DNA of 64,000 nt from Chrysoperla carnea (taxonomy: Eukaryota; Arthropoda; Insecta; Neuroptera; Chrysopidae), in assembly GCF_905475395.1 (NCBI RefSeq), contig NC_058339.1:14516001-14580000 (forward strand), written 5' to 3'. Below the pieces are notes generated by a model. It searched no databases and was not told the origin of the DNA. It saw only the letters and a list, made by a program, of their open reading frames with translations. The position numbers were made by a program, and so were the translations under genes. Positions 1 through 12,215 of the stretch are shown one piece after another. Within the stretch, counting starts at the first letter, position 1, and each line of letters opens with the position of its first letter.

Positions 1-2846
1 TATCATTTTAAAAGGCATTTTTAAATATTTTTTTTTTCTTTTATTATTTTTAAGTATGTAATAAATTTTGAAGAATAATTATGAATTTATTTTTATCAAT
101 ATTTCATTTTTACAAGTTACATTTTTTTAATAAATAACTGGCATTCAGTTTCATAATGTTTAGGTTTATTTTTTGTCCATTCACTATTTACTATTTACAG
201 TCTTTGTACGTAGAAAAGAATGAAATTTGAGATAATATAATTAGAGTATTATTTTCTATTTATACCGAGTCTCAATACTGTACGCAAAAGAAACAAAATT
301 TTTGAATTATATTCCATTACAGGATGCTTTTTTAAGTAGGCTTGACTTTTAAGTAGTTTTGAGCATATAAACTTAAAAAATAAGTTTTATCGATAAAATG
401 CTACAAGCAAAACATGTTGGGTGTGTAGGCGCACAGCTTACGCAGACATTGAACTTGACTTAGGTTTGCAAGGTCAATAGGAAGGTCATTCTACTCCATA
501 ACTGACAATCAATAGATGAACACTTTAAATTAGAAAGTTTTGACTGATAAAAAAAGTAACATTTTTCCGCAAACCGTACACTTTATGGAAAAACGGACTA
601 ATAAGTTTTACCCAAAAATTGTTATTTCGTATAATTGTTTCTGCGAAATCTAGGAAATCATCTACTCTTCGAAAAAAAATTTCAATAAATCCAATCAACA
701 AATATTTTTTGACGAATTTAATCGTTTCCTACTGAAATAAAATCAAACCTAACCTAAAATGGTTCAAAAATTGAATCGTAAACTAAAGCCTAACAAAATG
801 ATGTGTTTAAAATAAAATAAAAAGAGAAATTGTAAGCTCCGTTGCACTGGAAATAGTGTAAGTAAAACGATCATCTTATAAAAATTGAACAAATAGCATA
901 AGAACTGAACTTAGGTACTTCCACCCTATCAGTTAGGGTGTATTATTATTTATAATACCAAAAGTTATGTATACAATAAAAAAAAAAAGTAGTTGTAGGG
1001 AAAAAGGTACTTTTACACACATGAATATTTTATTTAATATGGGTTGAATAAATAGACTTTCGAATACATACAGATAGAATATTAGAATGCGGTAGATCCC
1101 GATTATTATTCAAAAACACTGAAAATTTTAATAAAATTTGCCCTGCATGATTCTATCAATATTTTGGCCAAAAACAACCAAAAAAAATGTTTTTGATTGT
1201 TCGTATAAAAAATCAACTAAGTCAATTCTATTTGCTTTACTAACCTGTTTGTGGATAATCAAGTAGTCAAAAAATTCGAAATGAGGAACTAACTAAACAA
1301 GTGGATGTGATGCTTCTGCTTCTGAGGAGATTGAAAGTATTTCATCTATGACTAGAATGACGAACCATTTTCCACAAATATCAAAAAATTTGGTTAGGCA
1401 TTCCGGATTTACTGAATGATTTATAAGATATTTCACGAGTATTCTGCCAATCGAATGTATGAAATGGAGCCACGTAGGTCACTTTCAGATTTCGTCTCGT
1501 TCAAAATTGAAATACATTTAAGTCTCCTTCAAGGCTGAAACAATTAATAATCTATAATCAATGATTTAATTTTATGTAGTTTATTTTTTTTAAATCACTC
1601 TGTATAGTATTTTATATACTTATATTATCGTAACTTAGATACATAATTAATAACTGAAGTAGATGGTAGTGTTGAAAGTCTCCTTAATTAATTGATACTT
1701 TATTACTGTCATTGGTTTAAATGAAGAAAAAGATATAATCCTATACATTTTTAAAAGTAGGTACGATAAATAAATTCTCTCTTCTATTTTATTTTAATCT
1801 TTATTAGTTTCATTCATTAGTAGCTGCCAGTTCACACCTGGTTTCATTCAGGAACAGTAATGGTTTAAGAGAAAAACTTTTTACTACAGATACATTGAAT
1901 CTTCCACTCTAGAAGATGTAATTTTCGGGGTGATTGACATAATAGATAAGCTCAACTTCATTTTGCTCGGACAAAATGATTATTGTTATTTTTATAACCA
2001 AATTATTTGCTTCGCGGTGACTTTAAAATATGCCAGAAACACTAATACCTATAAAGATAATTCAGATTCGCCATTATGAAGTCAAATGTGAAGTTAAAGT
2101 CGTTTATGAGAAAAAATTTTTTTCTATCACTAAGAAAGTCCAAAGACTACGAAGCCACTAGTATCTAGTGAACTTATGTTTGGTACTTTTCCGCAGAATT
2201 TGTTTAAAATCGTTATGTGCGTCGGCCAAGAGCTAGGCTCAATTTAGCAGGTCAGTACAAAATTATAGTAAAGAATGTATAGCCCAAATTAAATTTTGAA
2301 ACTTCTTCGCCTTGTTGTCGATGTAATGCAACATTTATTTTCTTGGGCATAAGTTTCTCAAAGCATCTTTCGGTTCAAACTACATAATAAACTGTTAAGC
2401 AGAAACAAAAATTTTAATTTAACTTCTTAACAAAATTTTGCCCACTTTATAATATACTATCTATTATAATATTTGATGTTTAAATAATACACACACTCTT
2501 AAATTTTCATCTATAAACCATTCACCGAAAAAATATAATATAAAGCCAGCAAAACACCCCATATACACACACTTACTTTACTTTACCTATTTATAGCTAT
2601 ATAGCACTTATTTTCTTATTCATGAATCTATATTTTCACTTACTTAGGTACATTTCTTTCTCTATTTCATGTGCTACGATGGTGGTATATACATCGACAT
2701 CGAAAACATGATTGTACATACAACGCTTTCTAATGCTAAAATATGTTTGTTGCGCTCTGCTCTTATAAAATAAAATACTTAAATTGCTAACAATAAACAA
2801 ACAAATACATACTACATACTATAAAATACTACCATAACATCTACAG
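1..2846. other. Gene-poor AT-rich DNA, probably intronic to the VWC gene
   Basis: No exon or recognisable protein was seen. Because 2847 is an internal splice acceptor on the + strand, at least part of this stretch is the last intron of that gene. It contains one copy of a dispersed repeat at about 490-655 that recurs at about 42836-43000. Confidence 0.5.
490..655 (+). repeat. Dispersed repeat family A, copy 1
   Basis: About 165 bp match a second copy at about 42836-43000 in the same orientation. Shared landmarks in order are CTACTCCATAAC, ATAGATGAACA, AAAGTAACATTTTT, CGCAAACCGTACA and the final TTTCTGCGAAATCTA. The copies differ by scattered substitutions and small indels, so this is an old interspersed repeat. 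No coding potential or terminal repeats were seen and the class is unknown. Confidence 0.75.
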
Positions 2847-3043
2847 GTATTGAATATAAGATTGGTGAAATATTACCACATGATACTGGTAATTGTTTAC
2901 AATGTGTTTGTGGTGATGGTGCACGTGTTACATGTTCACCATACCAATGTGCACCATCTGAAGAGGATGAAGATTTAGAGGATGGTGTACCACCATTATA
3001 TAGGCCGTCATCAGGCAGACGATCTGATCTTGATTTATTTTAA
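2847..3043 (+). CDS. Last exon of a von Willebrand factor C (VWC) domain protein, partial
   Basis: A CTACAG acceptor at 2841-2846 opens a phase-1 exon of 65 full codons ending in TAA at 3041-3043. The peptide carries the second half of a VWC domain: a YKIGE start, then Cys residues spaced CxxCxC, a Cys seven residues later and a further Cys (NCLQCVCGDGARVTCSPYQC). VWC modules are extracellular and often bind BMP-type ligands or matrix, so a secreted or membrane protein is expected. An acidic stretch (EEDEDLED) follows, then a basic and acidic tail ending in DLDLF. Earlier exons, including the signal peptide and first half of the domain, are not in view. The exact protein (kielin/chordin-like, single-VWC or other) cannot be told from this exon. 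Confidence 0.75.
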
Positions 3044-3296
3044 AATTATTATATTTTTATATATTTTACTTGTATTTTATTATTATGATGTGATTATTAT
3101 TCATAAATTTTTATTTATCATTTTAAAATGCTGAATCAAATTTTTAAATATTTCTAGGTTTATGGGTAAGAGTTGCATGTTTTTGACGTATTTTATAATA
3201 CGAATAAATTATGATAAAGTTTATACCGTTTTTTACGTTTTTTCAAGTAATAACTTTTACTAGTGGTGAGAAAAAGTTTAAAAAATTGTTTTATAC

Positions 3297-4041
3297 AGTG
3301 TGTTGCATTTAAGATGAAGACACCCTCATATTTTCGTTTTGCACAGTCATACACATAGGGTGATGAGTCACATTCTTCAAGATACTTAACCGAAATTAGA
3401 ATTTTAAAATCAGCCCACTATACATTGGCATATAGGGCCTACTCTTAATATTTTGCCTAGTGTCAGAGTTGGTTATTTTTTCATTATTTTGGTCCACACT
3501 CATAATTATTACAATTTTATTGAAATATTTGAATGCATAACACTATTAAATTATCAATTTGTCCAGTTTTTACATTCCACAGCACTTTTAATTATAAAAT
3601 TTAAAAAATTTTTAATATAGGGTGCTGTGGAATGTTAAATCTGAAAAAAATGATAATTTAATAGTGCTATGCATTCAAATATTTCAATAAATTTGGTAAT
3701 CACTTTGAGCAAAGATCAAAATAATGAAAAAATTAAAAATGCGAATTTTGTCATGAAAATCGGTATATGGGTATAAAAAAATTATTCTAAGCAATTTTTC
3801 TTATAGTTTTTTTCGATATTTCAAACCATCTCTGACGCTAGGCAAAATATTAAGAATTGGCCCGGCCTTATTTGTCAATTTTTAGTAGGCTTAATTTAAA
3901 ATTGTACTGATTTCGGTATTGTATCTTAAAAAATGCGACACTCACGCTGTATGACTATGCAAATTTGGAATTTCAAATCGATATTCCTGTAAATAACGAA
4001 AATATGAGGATGTCTTAAATAATAATAATTTTTGGTATGCA
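3297..4041. repeat. Long near-palindromic foldback repeat
   Basis: Two arms of roughly 310-370 bp face each other around a short centre near 3610. The innermost matched blocks are AAATATTTGAATGCATA and TTACATTCCACAGCAC against their complements at 3621-3690. Further out, TTTTGCCTAGTGTCAGAG pairs with CTCTGACGCTAGGCAAAA near 3835, and CCTCATATTTTCGTT near 3330 pairs with AACGAAAATATGAGG near 4000. This fits a foldback-type MITE. No transposase is encoded. Confidence 0.8.
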
Positions 4042-5749
4042 AGTCGCCGTGTAAAATAAATCTCATCTTTTCAATAATTTTAATTTTATCTCTATTCACA
4101 GATTTGTTCAATTTCAAAATGTTTCAATTTTCATAATATTGTCTGTTTTTCTGCCAATAATATTATAATTCTTAGAATTTTGTTTTTTCACTATAATTTT
4201 TTATTTTGGTTTATGTAGTGTGACTCTTTTCGAAAGAAACTTTTAATAAAAAAATTTTATCATTATCAATTACCAACACTATTATCAATTTTTGGTTTAA
4301 GTGTCTGCCAAAAACAACTCTTACATTAAACATTCAACTGTTTGAAAGTTTGACTCAGCGTCTAGACTATATAAATATATTTTTGTGTTTTTATACAAAA
4401 CAAGAAAAAAAAATCTGTGTGCATTATATAGTAAAAATAAAATTTTAAATGAAGAAAATGTTTAAGGTATTTAATAATTTTTTTAATGGAAAAATAAGTA
4501 ATATTGTAAATGTACAATGGTATTTTATATTTAATGTTTTTTTTCAGTACTCGAAACTCAACCAACCAAACTTTCTCAACAATTGTGTTTCACAATAATT
4601 TCCGGATGTATATAAAGATTATTCCAGTATGAAATGTATCTAATACGTAATGGGATACTAGTTAGGAACTGGATACTAGTTGAACGAAAATTTTTCAATT
4701 TATCGTAATACTGACTGTCATGAAAATTGTGTGGTAATCCATAACTTATGTTTTTAAGTTTTAACCACTAATTTCCTGTAACTGTATTAAGAGAACGCTC
4801 TCAACTTTATAAAAATTATCATAAGAAATCAACGTCTTTTTGACCGATGATGAAAGTTTTTGAATAATTGAGATATTTTTAAGATACGTATTGAAATTAA
4901 TAAAGTAGCACAATTTACGTTGCCTCACCCTATTTCAACTTATGATTTCTATAAAGTTTAAAGCATAAATAAATAATACAACGTCAAAAAGTTGGAATTA
5001 TTAATAAAAGTAATTAAATTCTGACCCAAGTAAAAATTATTTCAAAACCATTCATGCATCATTTTTTATATTCATATAAAAATCTCATGCGTAATTATAC
5101 ACTCGAATTAATTACAATAATATTTAAATGTGTTCCAGAAAATCGTTAAGATCATAATTTTTTTTTATTATTAAATTAAATTAGTGTAAATAAGTACTAG
5201 AAAAAAAGTAAGTGAAACCTGAGGCGTATAATTTTCACAGGATTCTGTATTATTAACACAAATATTTGTTATCATTTTGAAAAATCAACATTTTTATCAG
5301 AGACGATATTTAGAGAAGGAGTAGGTATGCAAACATACTGACTATTAATAATGTTGATTTTATATATATATTTGAAACTACATCCTTTTATAAATGATTC
5401 AAATGTCTGGATTCAATTTACTTTCACAAAGTATTTTTATTACGACGACATTTATCATGATATTAAAAAATTATTAATACTTTGCTTCGGGGTATTCAAA
5501 TCTTGTTTCGTCTGAAAGTCATACTCTTAATAATGAACCTATCATATATAAACAAAATATTCATAGAAGCGGACATTTCCTCTAACAGTATTCTTCTACA
5601 TGTATTATAAAGTTTAATAGGAGAGTTGCATTACGAAGTATCTAGAATGGTGTTACCAAGTACGTAATTTACCAGGTTATCAAGAACGTTGAGTTATGGT
5701 CAATTTTCTCGGCCTCAACCTAAGTGTTCTATAATTACTTATTGATATT
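4042..5749. other. Intergenic DNA, nothing recognised
   Basis: AT-rich sequence with short open frames only. No splice-supported exon, tRNA or clear repeat was identified by eye. Confidence 0.5.
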
Positions 5750-6050
5750 TTTAAAAAGGCCGCCAATCAACAGCGCGCTACAGCGGCAAAGCAGTGGGGA
5801 AGGTAGAGGAAAAAAGGTGAGAGGGCTGACGTGTACGTATGTACACGTATGCAAGTGTGTGAATATGCAGGAAGGGCGGATGTTACAAGGGCGTCCGTTA
5901 CTCTTGTTTATTACAAATCAAATTTTAACAGAACCCGAAACACGTACTTGACCCCGCTAGGAACACTTTCCATTAAATTAGGAGCTACTATTCCACAGAC
6001 AGACATACATAGTGGTTGAACTATTCCGAAGATAAAGCAAAGCTAACTAA
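5750..6050 (+). repeat. Degraded LINE-like 3' segment
   Basis: A locally GC-richer block at 5757-5900 is followed by the motif CCATTAAATTAGGAGCTAC and then CCACAGACAGACATACATAG at about 5971-6012. The same order of motifs occurs near 53085-53210 and, reversed, near 63190-63370, so these are three copies of one non-LTR-like family. The two short open frames here overlap one another and look fortuitous. Confidence 0.5.
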
Positions 6051-7640
6051 AACTTACACAGATAATTTAATTATGAAGTCTAATACATGTTGGTACGGGG
6101 TCATAAAAATATGATTTACATTAAACATTAAACCATTAAAACAAAAAGGTATTTAAAATTTATATTATGCAATTTTATTCAAATTTATTTATGTATTCAC
6201 GTTTAGTTACTTACTTACAGGTAGTAATAAACTTTTGAATATTTACAAGTAAATTAATCGCAAATAAGAAAAAATTTCACCAATCTACTTTATATAATTT
6301 CCATTCATTAGTATATTTTCGCGTACAAAAAGAATTTTGACTCTGAAAGTTTTCTTATAACTAAGATTGAAAAATTTTACTGTTTTTAATACCTTAGGTA
6401 ATTTGGTAGAAAAAGAATTGTCAATTAACTAAAAATTACAAAAAATTCAAGTAAAAATACTTTTTAAAGTATAATATTTTCACTTCTCTAAAAAATAAAT
6501 CAACTCCGGAAGCAAAACTTGGGAAATTCAACTCTTTCAGCCCCTAACCGATGAGGTTGGTATAAAATTAGTCATTTTAGATTAGACCAAACACTCATTG
6601 GTATGCAGCATATACCAATTGGTAACCTTCTATCTTTCATAGGAACCGAAAAAATTTTTGGAAACAAAATTTAGTGGTTTGAGGAGTTGCGTTTCTCCCA
6701 AAAAATGGTTTTAATGCTTCTTTTTGGATATTATATTGGTATGAAGTGAAGACCTACAGACGAAAAACTCGAATCTACATACCAATTCTCAACTAACTAT
6801 CTTTATAATTTTAGAGAAAAGCTCCGAAATCCTCCGCTTTGCGTTCGAAACGAAAAATCTAAAATTTGAATTAAAACTTGTTTTTCCCGGCTCGATTGTG
6901 ATAATTTCATTTTATCGTTTTTTCAAAAAATAGGAGAATTGAAATTAGAACAATTATATATTAAAATGGAATCTTAAACATTTTTAACGATACAAATTAT
7001 TACTCCGATAACATACGCATAATCTGTCACGAAAAATTTATCTTCAGAAAATGAAAGCTACAATAAAAAAAAAAAAAAACTTTTATAAAATTTATAATGA
7101 GAGAAAAGGTGAGAAAGTAATTCATTAAAATACTTTTATGAATTTTGGAAAAGCTTTCTTCATTGCCTGAAATTAATCAAAAAATATATACAAATATTAA
7201 CTTTACGAAATGAAAAAAACATTTTAATAGTATTTTCACCGTAAATTTTCATCGTCATTAAGCGTTCTTACTACGTACTTTTATTCTTTTTACCATGTCA
7301 CATCATGAATGATATAGTATCATTAAAAAGAAAACACCTTAAGGCAATAATAAAATAAGTTGAACTAAAAAAATAACACACTGAATAAAAAAAATAAAAA
7401 TACTTAGTTACATTAAATTTTTAAATAAAATAAAATGGAAATTCATGGTAAATTTATTTTTTAAATGATGAAACAGAAAAAATAAAAATAAGATCTAATG
7501 CATAAATTTTTTTACATTATGTTTTGTGTAGCATATTCAATTTATTTTAATTAATCAAAAATAATAAAAGAAAGACGGATATTCTGTAATATTTGTTATA
7601 ATAAATTCGTAAAGTATATCTTCGAATCAATCGGCATGAG
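6051..7640. other. Intergenic DNA, nothing recognised
   Basis: No gene or convincing repeat was seen. A poly-A run near 7068 and short AT-rich frames are the only features. Confidence 0.45.
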
Positions 7641-7644
7641 AGTA

Positions 7645-9210
7645 TGTAGTAAGAAGATATACAAGGATTGAATAATACTAGGGATTTCAATAAAACTTGA
7701 TGAATACATTTTTTGATTAACAAAGTTTCCAAAAATCACAAAAATTCCTGGGTCATCGGCTTTCTTATTATCATTTTATCATTCAAAGTTGGCTGAAAAA
7801 ATGATGAATCATATAGGTTATCCTTTTCAATTGGATATTTATATATGAAAAAATCTAGAGAGTGTGGTAAAACACTATCTAAAAATATAAGGTTGTCGAT
7901 GATATAAAAACAAAATTTTAATTTAATAATGAGTTCATCGAAGATCCATCATTTGATGAACTGAGAAGACTATAGTTAGAGTATTGATCATTGAAGAGAG
8001 ATATCTATATCATAAATTTTTGAAGTTGCGTGGTATTGTTGCTGTTAGCTACCTTAACGAAAACACAGACTTTATGCTAATCGCAGGCCAAATCAACCAA
8101 GAAAATAATTTGAATAATTTTCCATAGGGAAGTTAACTAATTCGAAAAAATTGATAAAGGTTTGAGCTTCAGCCCAACAAAATCTGTCAACTTCATTAAA
8201 TTTTAATGTACTCCGTAAGCATACCATAATAAAATTAATTAACTTTGGAAAAAGTACTAATAATAATAATTTCTCAGGTGTATTTCCTGACCTAAATAGC
8301 AAAGTAGGTAATTAAAATGTTAACCTCCTTCGTTATAAACATACAACATACACAATGACTGATGTTTTACAAATAATAATAAAACTTTCTAACCCTTGAT
8401 TGTATCGCCATCCGATACTTTAAATGAATTTTATGTTTTTCATCAAATCCCTCATGTTTCTATTTTTTAAATGTTTTTTTATAAAAATTCCTGAATATCT
8501 TATTTATTTATTAAATTTCTGATTATAAAAAAAAAAATTCATTAATTACATTTCATGTAATTCTGTATATCTAACAAAAGAATAAATTACACTGTCCAGA
8601 CTTTCATATCAAATGGTATTTTTTTACATTGAATTTATACCCATGTAAAAAATAAATTAAATGAATAAAACTCAGTGGGTCGATAAAAACTACCAAGCAA
8701 AGATACTTTGATACTACCCAGTTTTGATGAACAACAAACATCTACGATTTATAAAAATGGTACAATATTCGCCCCGTACATGAGTTTTATTTCAGGGAAT
8801 TACCATAGTAACGACACACTACTTTATTAATAATGTGTTATTTTTAGCCTTACAATACCACGCAATTACAAAAATATATAATATATTGTGTGCAAGTGCT
8901 GCTTAAAAATTTCATAATATAGATATCGCTTTTCAATCATCAATACTCTAACTATAATGCTCTAAAATTATGTTTTTATATCATCGGTAACCTTATATTT
9001 TAAGATTGTCTAAATATTTTAGATAGTTTTTTATCACACTCTCTAAATTTTTTGAATATATGATTCATTGAACGATAAAACAATAATAAAAGCCCGATGA
9101 GTTTGGAATTTTTTGATTTGTTTGGAAACTTTGTTAATTAAAAAATGTATTTATAAAGTTTTATTGAAATCCCTAGTATTATTCAATCCTTGCATATCTC
9201 CTTAAATGAT
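7645..9210. repeat. 1.5-kb foldback element with ~370-410-bp inverted arms
   Basis: The left arm (about 7645-8055) is repeated in reverse complement at about 8845-9210. Matched blocks include GGATTGAATAATACTAGGG, AACAAAGTTTCC, TATAGTTAGAGTATTGAT and GCGTGGTATTGT against their complements. The arms diverge by small indels. The central 0.8 kb carries a 69-codon frame on the minus strand (8093-8302) that matches no family I recognise. The structure fits a foldback or long-TIR non-autonomous DNA transposon. Confidence 0.8.
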
Positions 9211-9714
9211 AGATACCTGCAAATAAAAAGAAAAATTATTAAATTTTATTACATCATCAGGTAGGATTTATTAACCTTAACTTTTCTTCTCATACAAATT
9301 ATTTTGATATAAAATACCGTTGTACATTTTATGATAAAGAAATATTAGTTTTAAATTTGATTTAAATTTTTTAATTAATCCATAAAATATAAATTTTTTA
9401 TTAACGTAAACACAGTGTGGTTCACATTAACTGTTCGTTACGAAAAAGATAATTTAAAGACAATAAAACTTAAATTTATTTATTGTGCAGAATAAAATCT
9501 GAGTGAATAGTTTTTGTGAATCAAAAACATTTTGAGTAGAATTTTATTGTAAAATAATATTATGTAAAAAATATTTTAATTATTGTATTTATGTATACTA
9601 AATCCACAAAATTAAAAATAGAACAAAGGTTTTTGTACACTTTGATGGAAATTAATTGAACCAATATGTACGATTTTTGATAGAAACGGTTTTTTAAACG
9701 TTAATGGGCGAGGG

Positions 9715-9835
9715 CGAGTAATCGGTCGTTGTCTACTTTGTGCTGCGCATCAGGCTGTCTAAGTGATTGAAAACAATTGTAATTGGAAACAAAAACAGCC
9801 TGATGTGCAAGACAAAGTACGCATCGACTTTACTA
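9715..9835. repeat. Short MITE-like hairpin
   Basis: TTGTCTACTTTGTGCTGCGCATCAGGCTGT-type sequence at about 9730-9760 pairs with ACAGCCTGATGTGCAAGACAAAG at about 9807-9829, separated by about 50 bp. The block is GC-richer than its surroundings, as expected for an inserted element. Element ends and target duplication were not resolved. Confidence 0.55.
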
Positions 9836-10578
9836 CCAGGATAGGCGTCTTTTTTCCTGCTACCCTCTCCAGTCTAGTTTTACGCCCTTAATATGTTCTT
9901 AATCGCACTATTTGTGACTTATTTGCAAAAATTAAATTTTTGTGACATATTTTCTTATTATAATGAGAAGATCAAATCTTCGAGATTGTCAACTTTGGCC
10001 CGAGACTAAGCAAAGCTATGTGTCTAAAGTTTGACACTTTTAAAACTTCTCATTCCAAAGTGCCGAACTACAGACACGCAGCTTATACTTATATGCCGAA
10101 AAAACACAATGTTGGAGAGTCGATTACCGTCTTATAAGAATTAGAAAAGAAGCAAATATTAATCAATTTTAAACTGTCTGAGTTCGAGTCAGAGAAGTTT
10201 CAAGCAACTATAAACAAAAACGTTTTTTCCTACAATATTTTTGCTATTTTCATCGATATAATAAGAAAAAATATGAAGTTTGTGAAAGTGAGAACTGAAT
10301 GCAAACACAGGTTCAATTTTTTTTTCTTCCTAACGTGTACATAGTCCTGGAATTAATTAAAAATAATTAGAATAATAGGAGAATATTTTTGTTAGCTTAT
10401 TCATGCGTACCATGGATTTACAATGTTCACCAATTAAATGTTATTAATTTAATGATAATTATAAATATGTTGTTATTTTATTATCAATATTATATTTTTT
10501 AATGAGCTTTAAGGTTCAACTTTTTTATAAATATTATTTAAGCTGCTTGCTATTATACTAAACAATTTTGTATTTCAT

Positions 10579-10920
10579 CGGAGTTTGATTTATACCATTT
10601 GTTTGATTCACACTTTCGCATAGCCAACGAATCTGAGAGAATACATATATATGACTACATTAAGTAATGTGTATAAGAAAGAGATACTATTATAGGTATG
10701 TTTTCTTGCATACTCCAAAGTTGATACAGACTCACAGCATAGTAGTTACTACTTAAAGCGGACCAAATCTCCACGGACCACAACGACGTATCCAAGAAAA
10801 CATATCTATAATAGTATATCTTTCTTATGCGCATTGCTTATTGTATGTATGAACTCTCTCACGCTCATGGAATGTATTATGTGAAAGTGTGAATCAAACG
10901 CCCGGTATAAACTCAAGCGT
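10579..10920. repeat. 340-bp foldback MITE
   Basis: The outer block GAGTTTGATTTATACC and GTTTGATTCACACTTTC at 10580-10620 is mirrored by GAAAGTGTGAATCAAAC and GGTATAAACTC at 10882-10916. Inner blocks pair as well: AAGAAAGAGATACTATTATAGGTATG near 10675 against CATATCTATAATAGTATATCTTTCTT near 10801. Arms are about 150 bp with an unpaired centre. Confidence 0.75.
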
Positions 10921-12002
10921 TATCAACTATAAATTGGTATGTGAGTATCACCTGTATAATTGCCACAAACCATGCTTGTGTAATAGCGTATAGACTTGAA
11001 AATACAGGCACAAAATTTCAATTCATTTGTTATTCAAGTATGGTGACTCCTAATTGGTCGAATTATCTCTTAAATGGAAAGAGCTAGGTCATTAATGGAA
11101 CTTTTTGTAGGCTTTACTTGATTTATTTCAGGATTAATTTTTTTAAACTTCACAAAAATCACGATACTAACTTTTTTGACGGTTCTAAGCAGCCCCCATA
11201 ACGCTACAAAGCATTTGTGACTATATGGCGTTATATTAATCGTCCTACAATTATATTCCCATTGGCCTACAAAGGCATTAGGTACAATGTCGCTATACAT
11301 TTAACAAATGGGTTGAAATTTTTTGTCTGTATCTCCAAGTCTAACAACTTAATTTTAAAAGCTTCAGTTTACTTTTTATTATATTCATGTTTACATCAAA
11401 ATAAAATCAACAACAGAAGGTTGAAAAAACAAAAAAACTGTTAATTTCAAGTTTTTTTTATTATACTTACATCAAAAAAAGAACATAAGTGAAAATGGAA
11501 ACAAACATATACAAAAAGATAAGAAAAGCCCAAATCAGATAAATAAATTTTTCCGTCCGCCTGTCTGTCTGTCATTATCAAATAGAAAAATTCAAGGATG
11601 AATTACAGTTTTTCATTTTAACCTAATAATTTTCTGTTTTAAGAATTGCACACAAAATGGACGAAATAAAATGATTATAGTTCACAATTTTTTGGTGTGT
11701 AGACAGTGAACAAAATGTAATGAAAATTTCTGAACAAAAGTAATTATTGGCAACACTGACAAGATTGAAAGTTTCTATTCAACATTCAAACGAGTGCAGC
11801 CTAAAATAATCTACGTTCCCGCTTGAACAACTTACTTCTGGATTAGACAAAATTAGCCTAAAAGTAATCTTTGTTTATTGTTTTTTTCGTTAGGACGTAA
11901 AAAGTTTGGTCGAGTTCGTAATTGAGTAACATAGATCAATTGAGTCTTCGGTCCGCGGTAGGACCCATCTTGCAAACCGTTAGAGATAGAACAAAAGTTT
12001 AA
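10921..12002. other. Intergenic DNA, nothing recognised
   Basis: Two overlapping open frames on opposite strands (11070-11300 and 11217-11444) have no recognisable domains and no supporting context. No other feature was identified. Confidence 0.45.
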
Positions 12003-12215
12003 ATCAGAGGTCCCCAAACTTTTTTATCTAGTGGACTACTCGCCATGTTTTTCGGTTTTGTATGGACTCCCTGGTTAGCTAATAGTACTTCTTAAATTGA
12101 TTACTTAAATGAGATCGACTATCGTGGACCCTCGTTTATTTCTCGCAATCCCTAATTTTTGTAGGTCATCGCCGACCACTGGGAGTCCATATGGACCACT
12201 AAACAACTTTTATTT
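12003..12215 (+). mobile_element. hAT-type non-autonomous element remnant
   Basis: The block opens with CAGAGGTCCCCAAACTTTTTT, which matches the well-known hAT terminal pattern CAGNGGTCCCCAAAC. Text such as GACCACTGGGAGTCCATATGGACCAC at about 12173-12199 looks like internal or terminal hAT sequence. A clean 8-bp target duplication was not found. The 81-codon frame starting at 12109 lies mainly in and just beyond this element and is not treated as a gene. Confidence 0.5.

Noticed and set aside
8093-8302. 69-codon frame in the centre of the 7.6-9.2 kb foldback
   Set aside because: No recognisable motif, short, and inside a repeat. Kept only as part of the element description.
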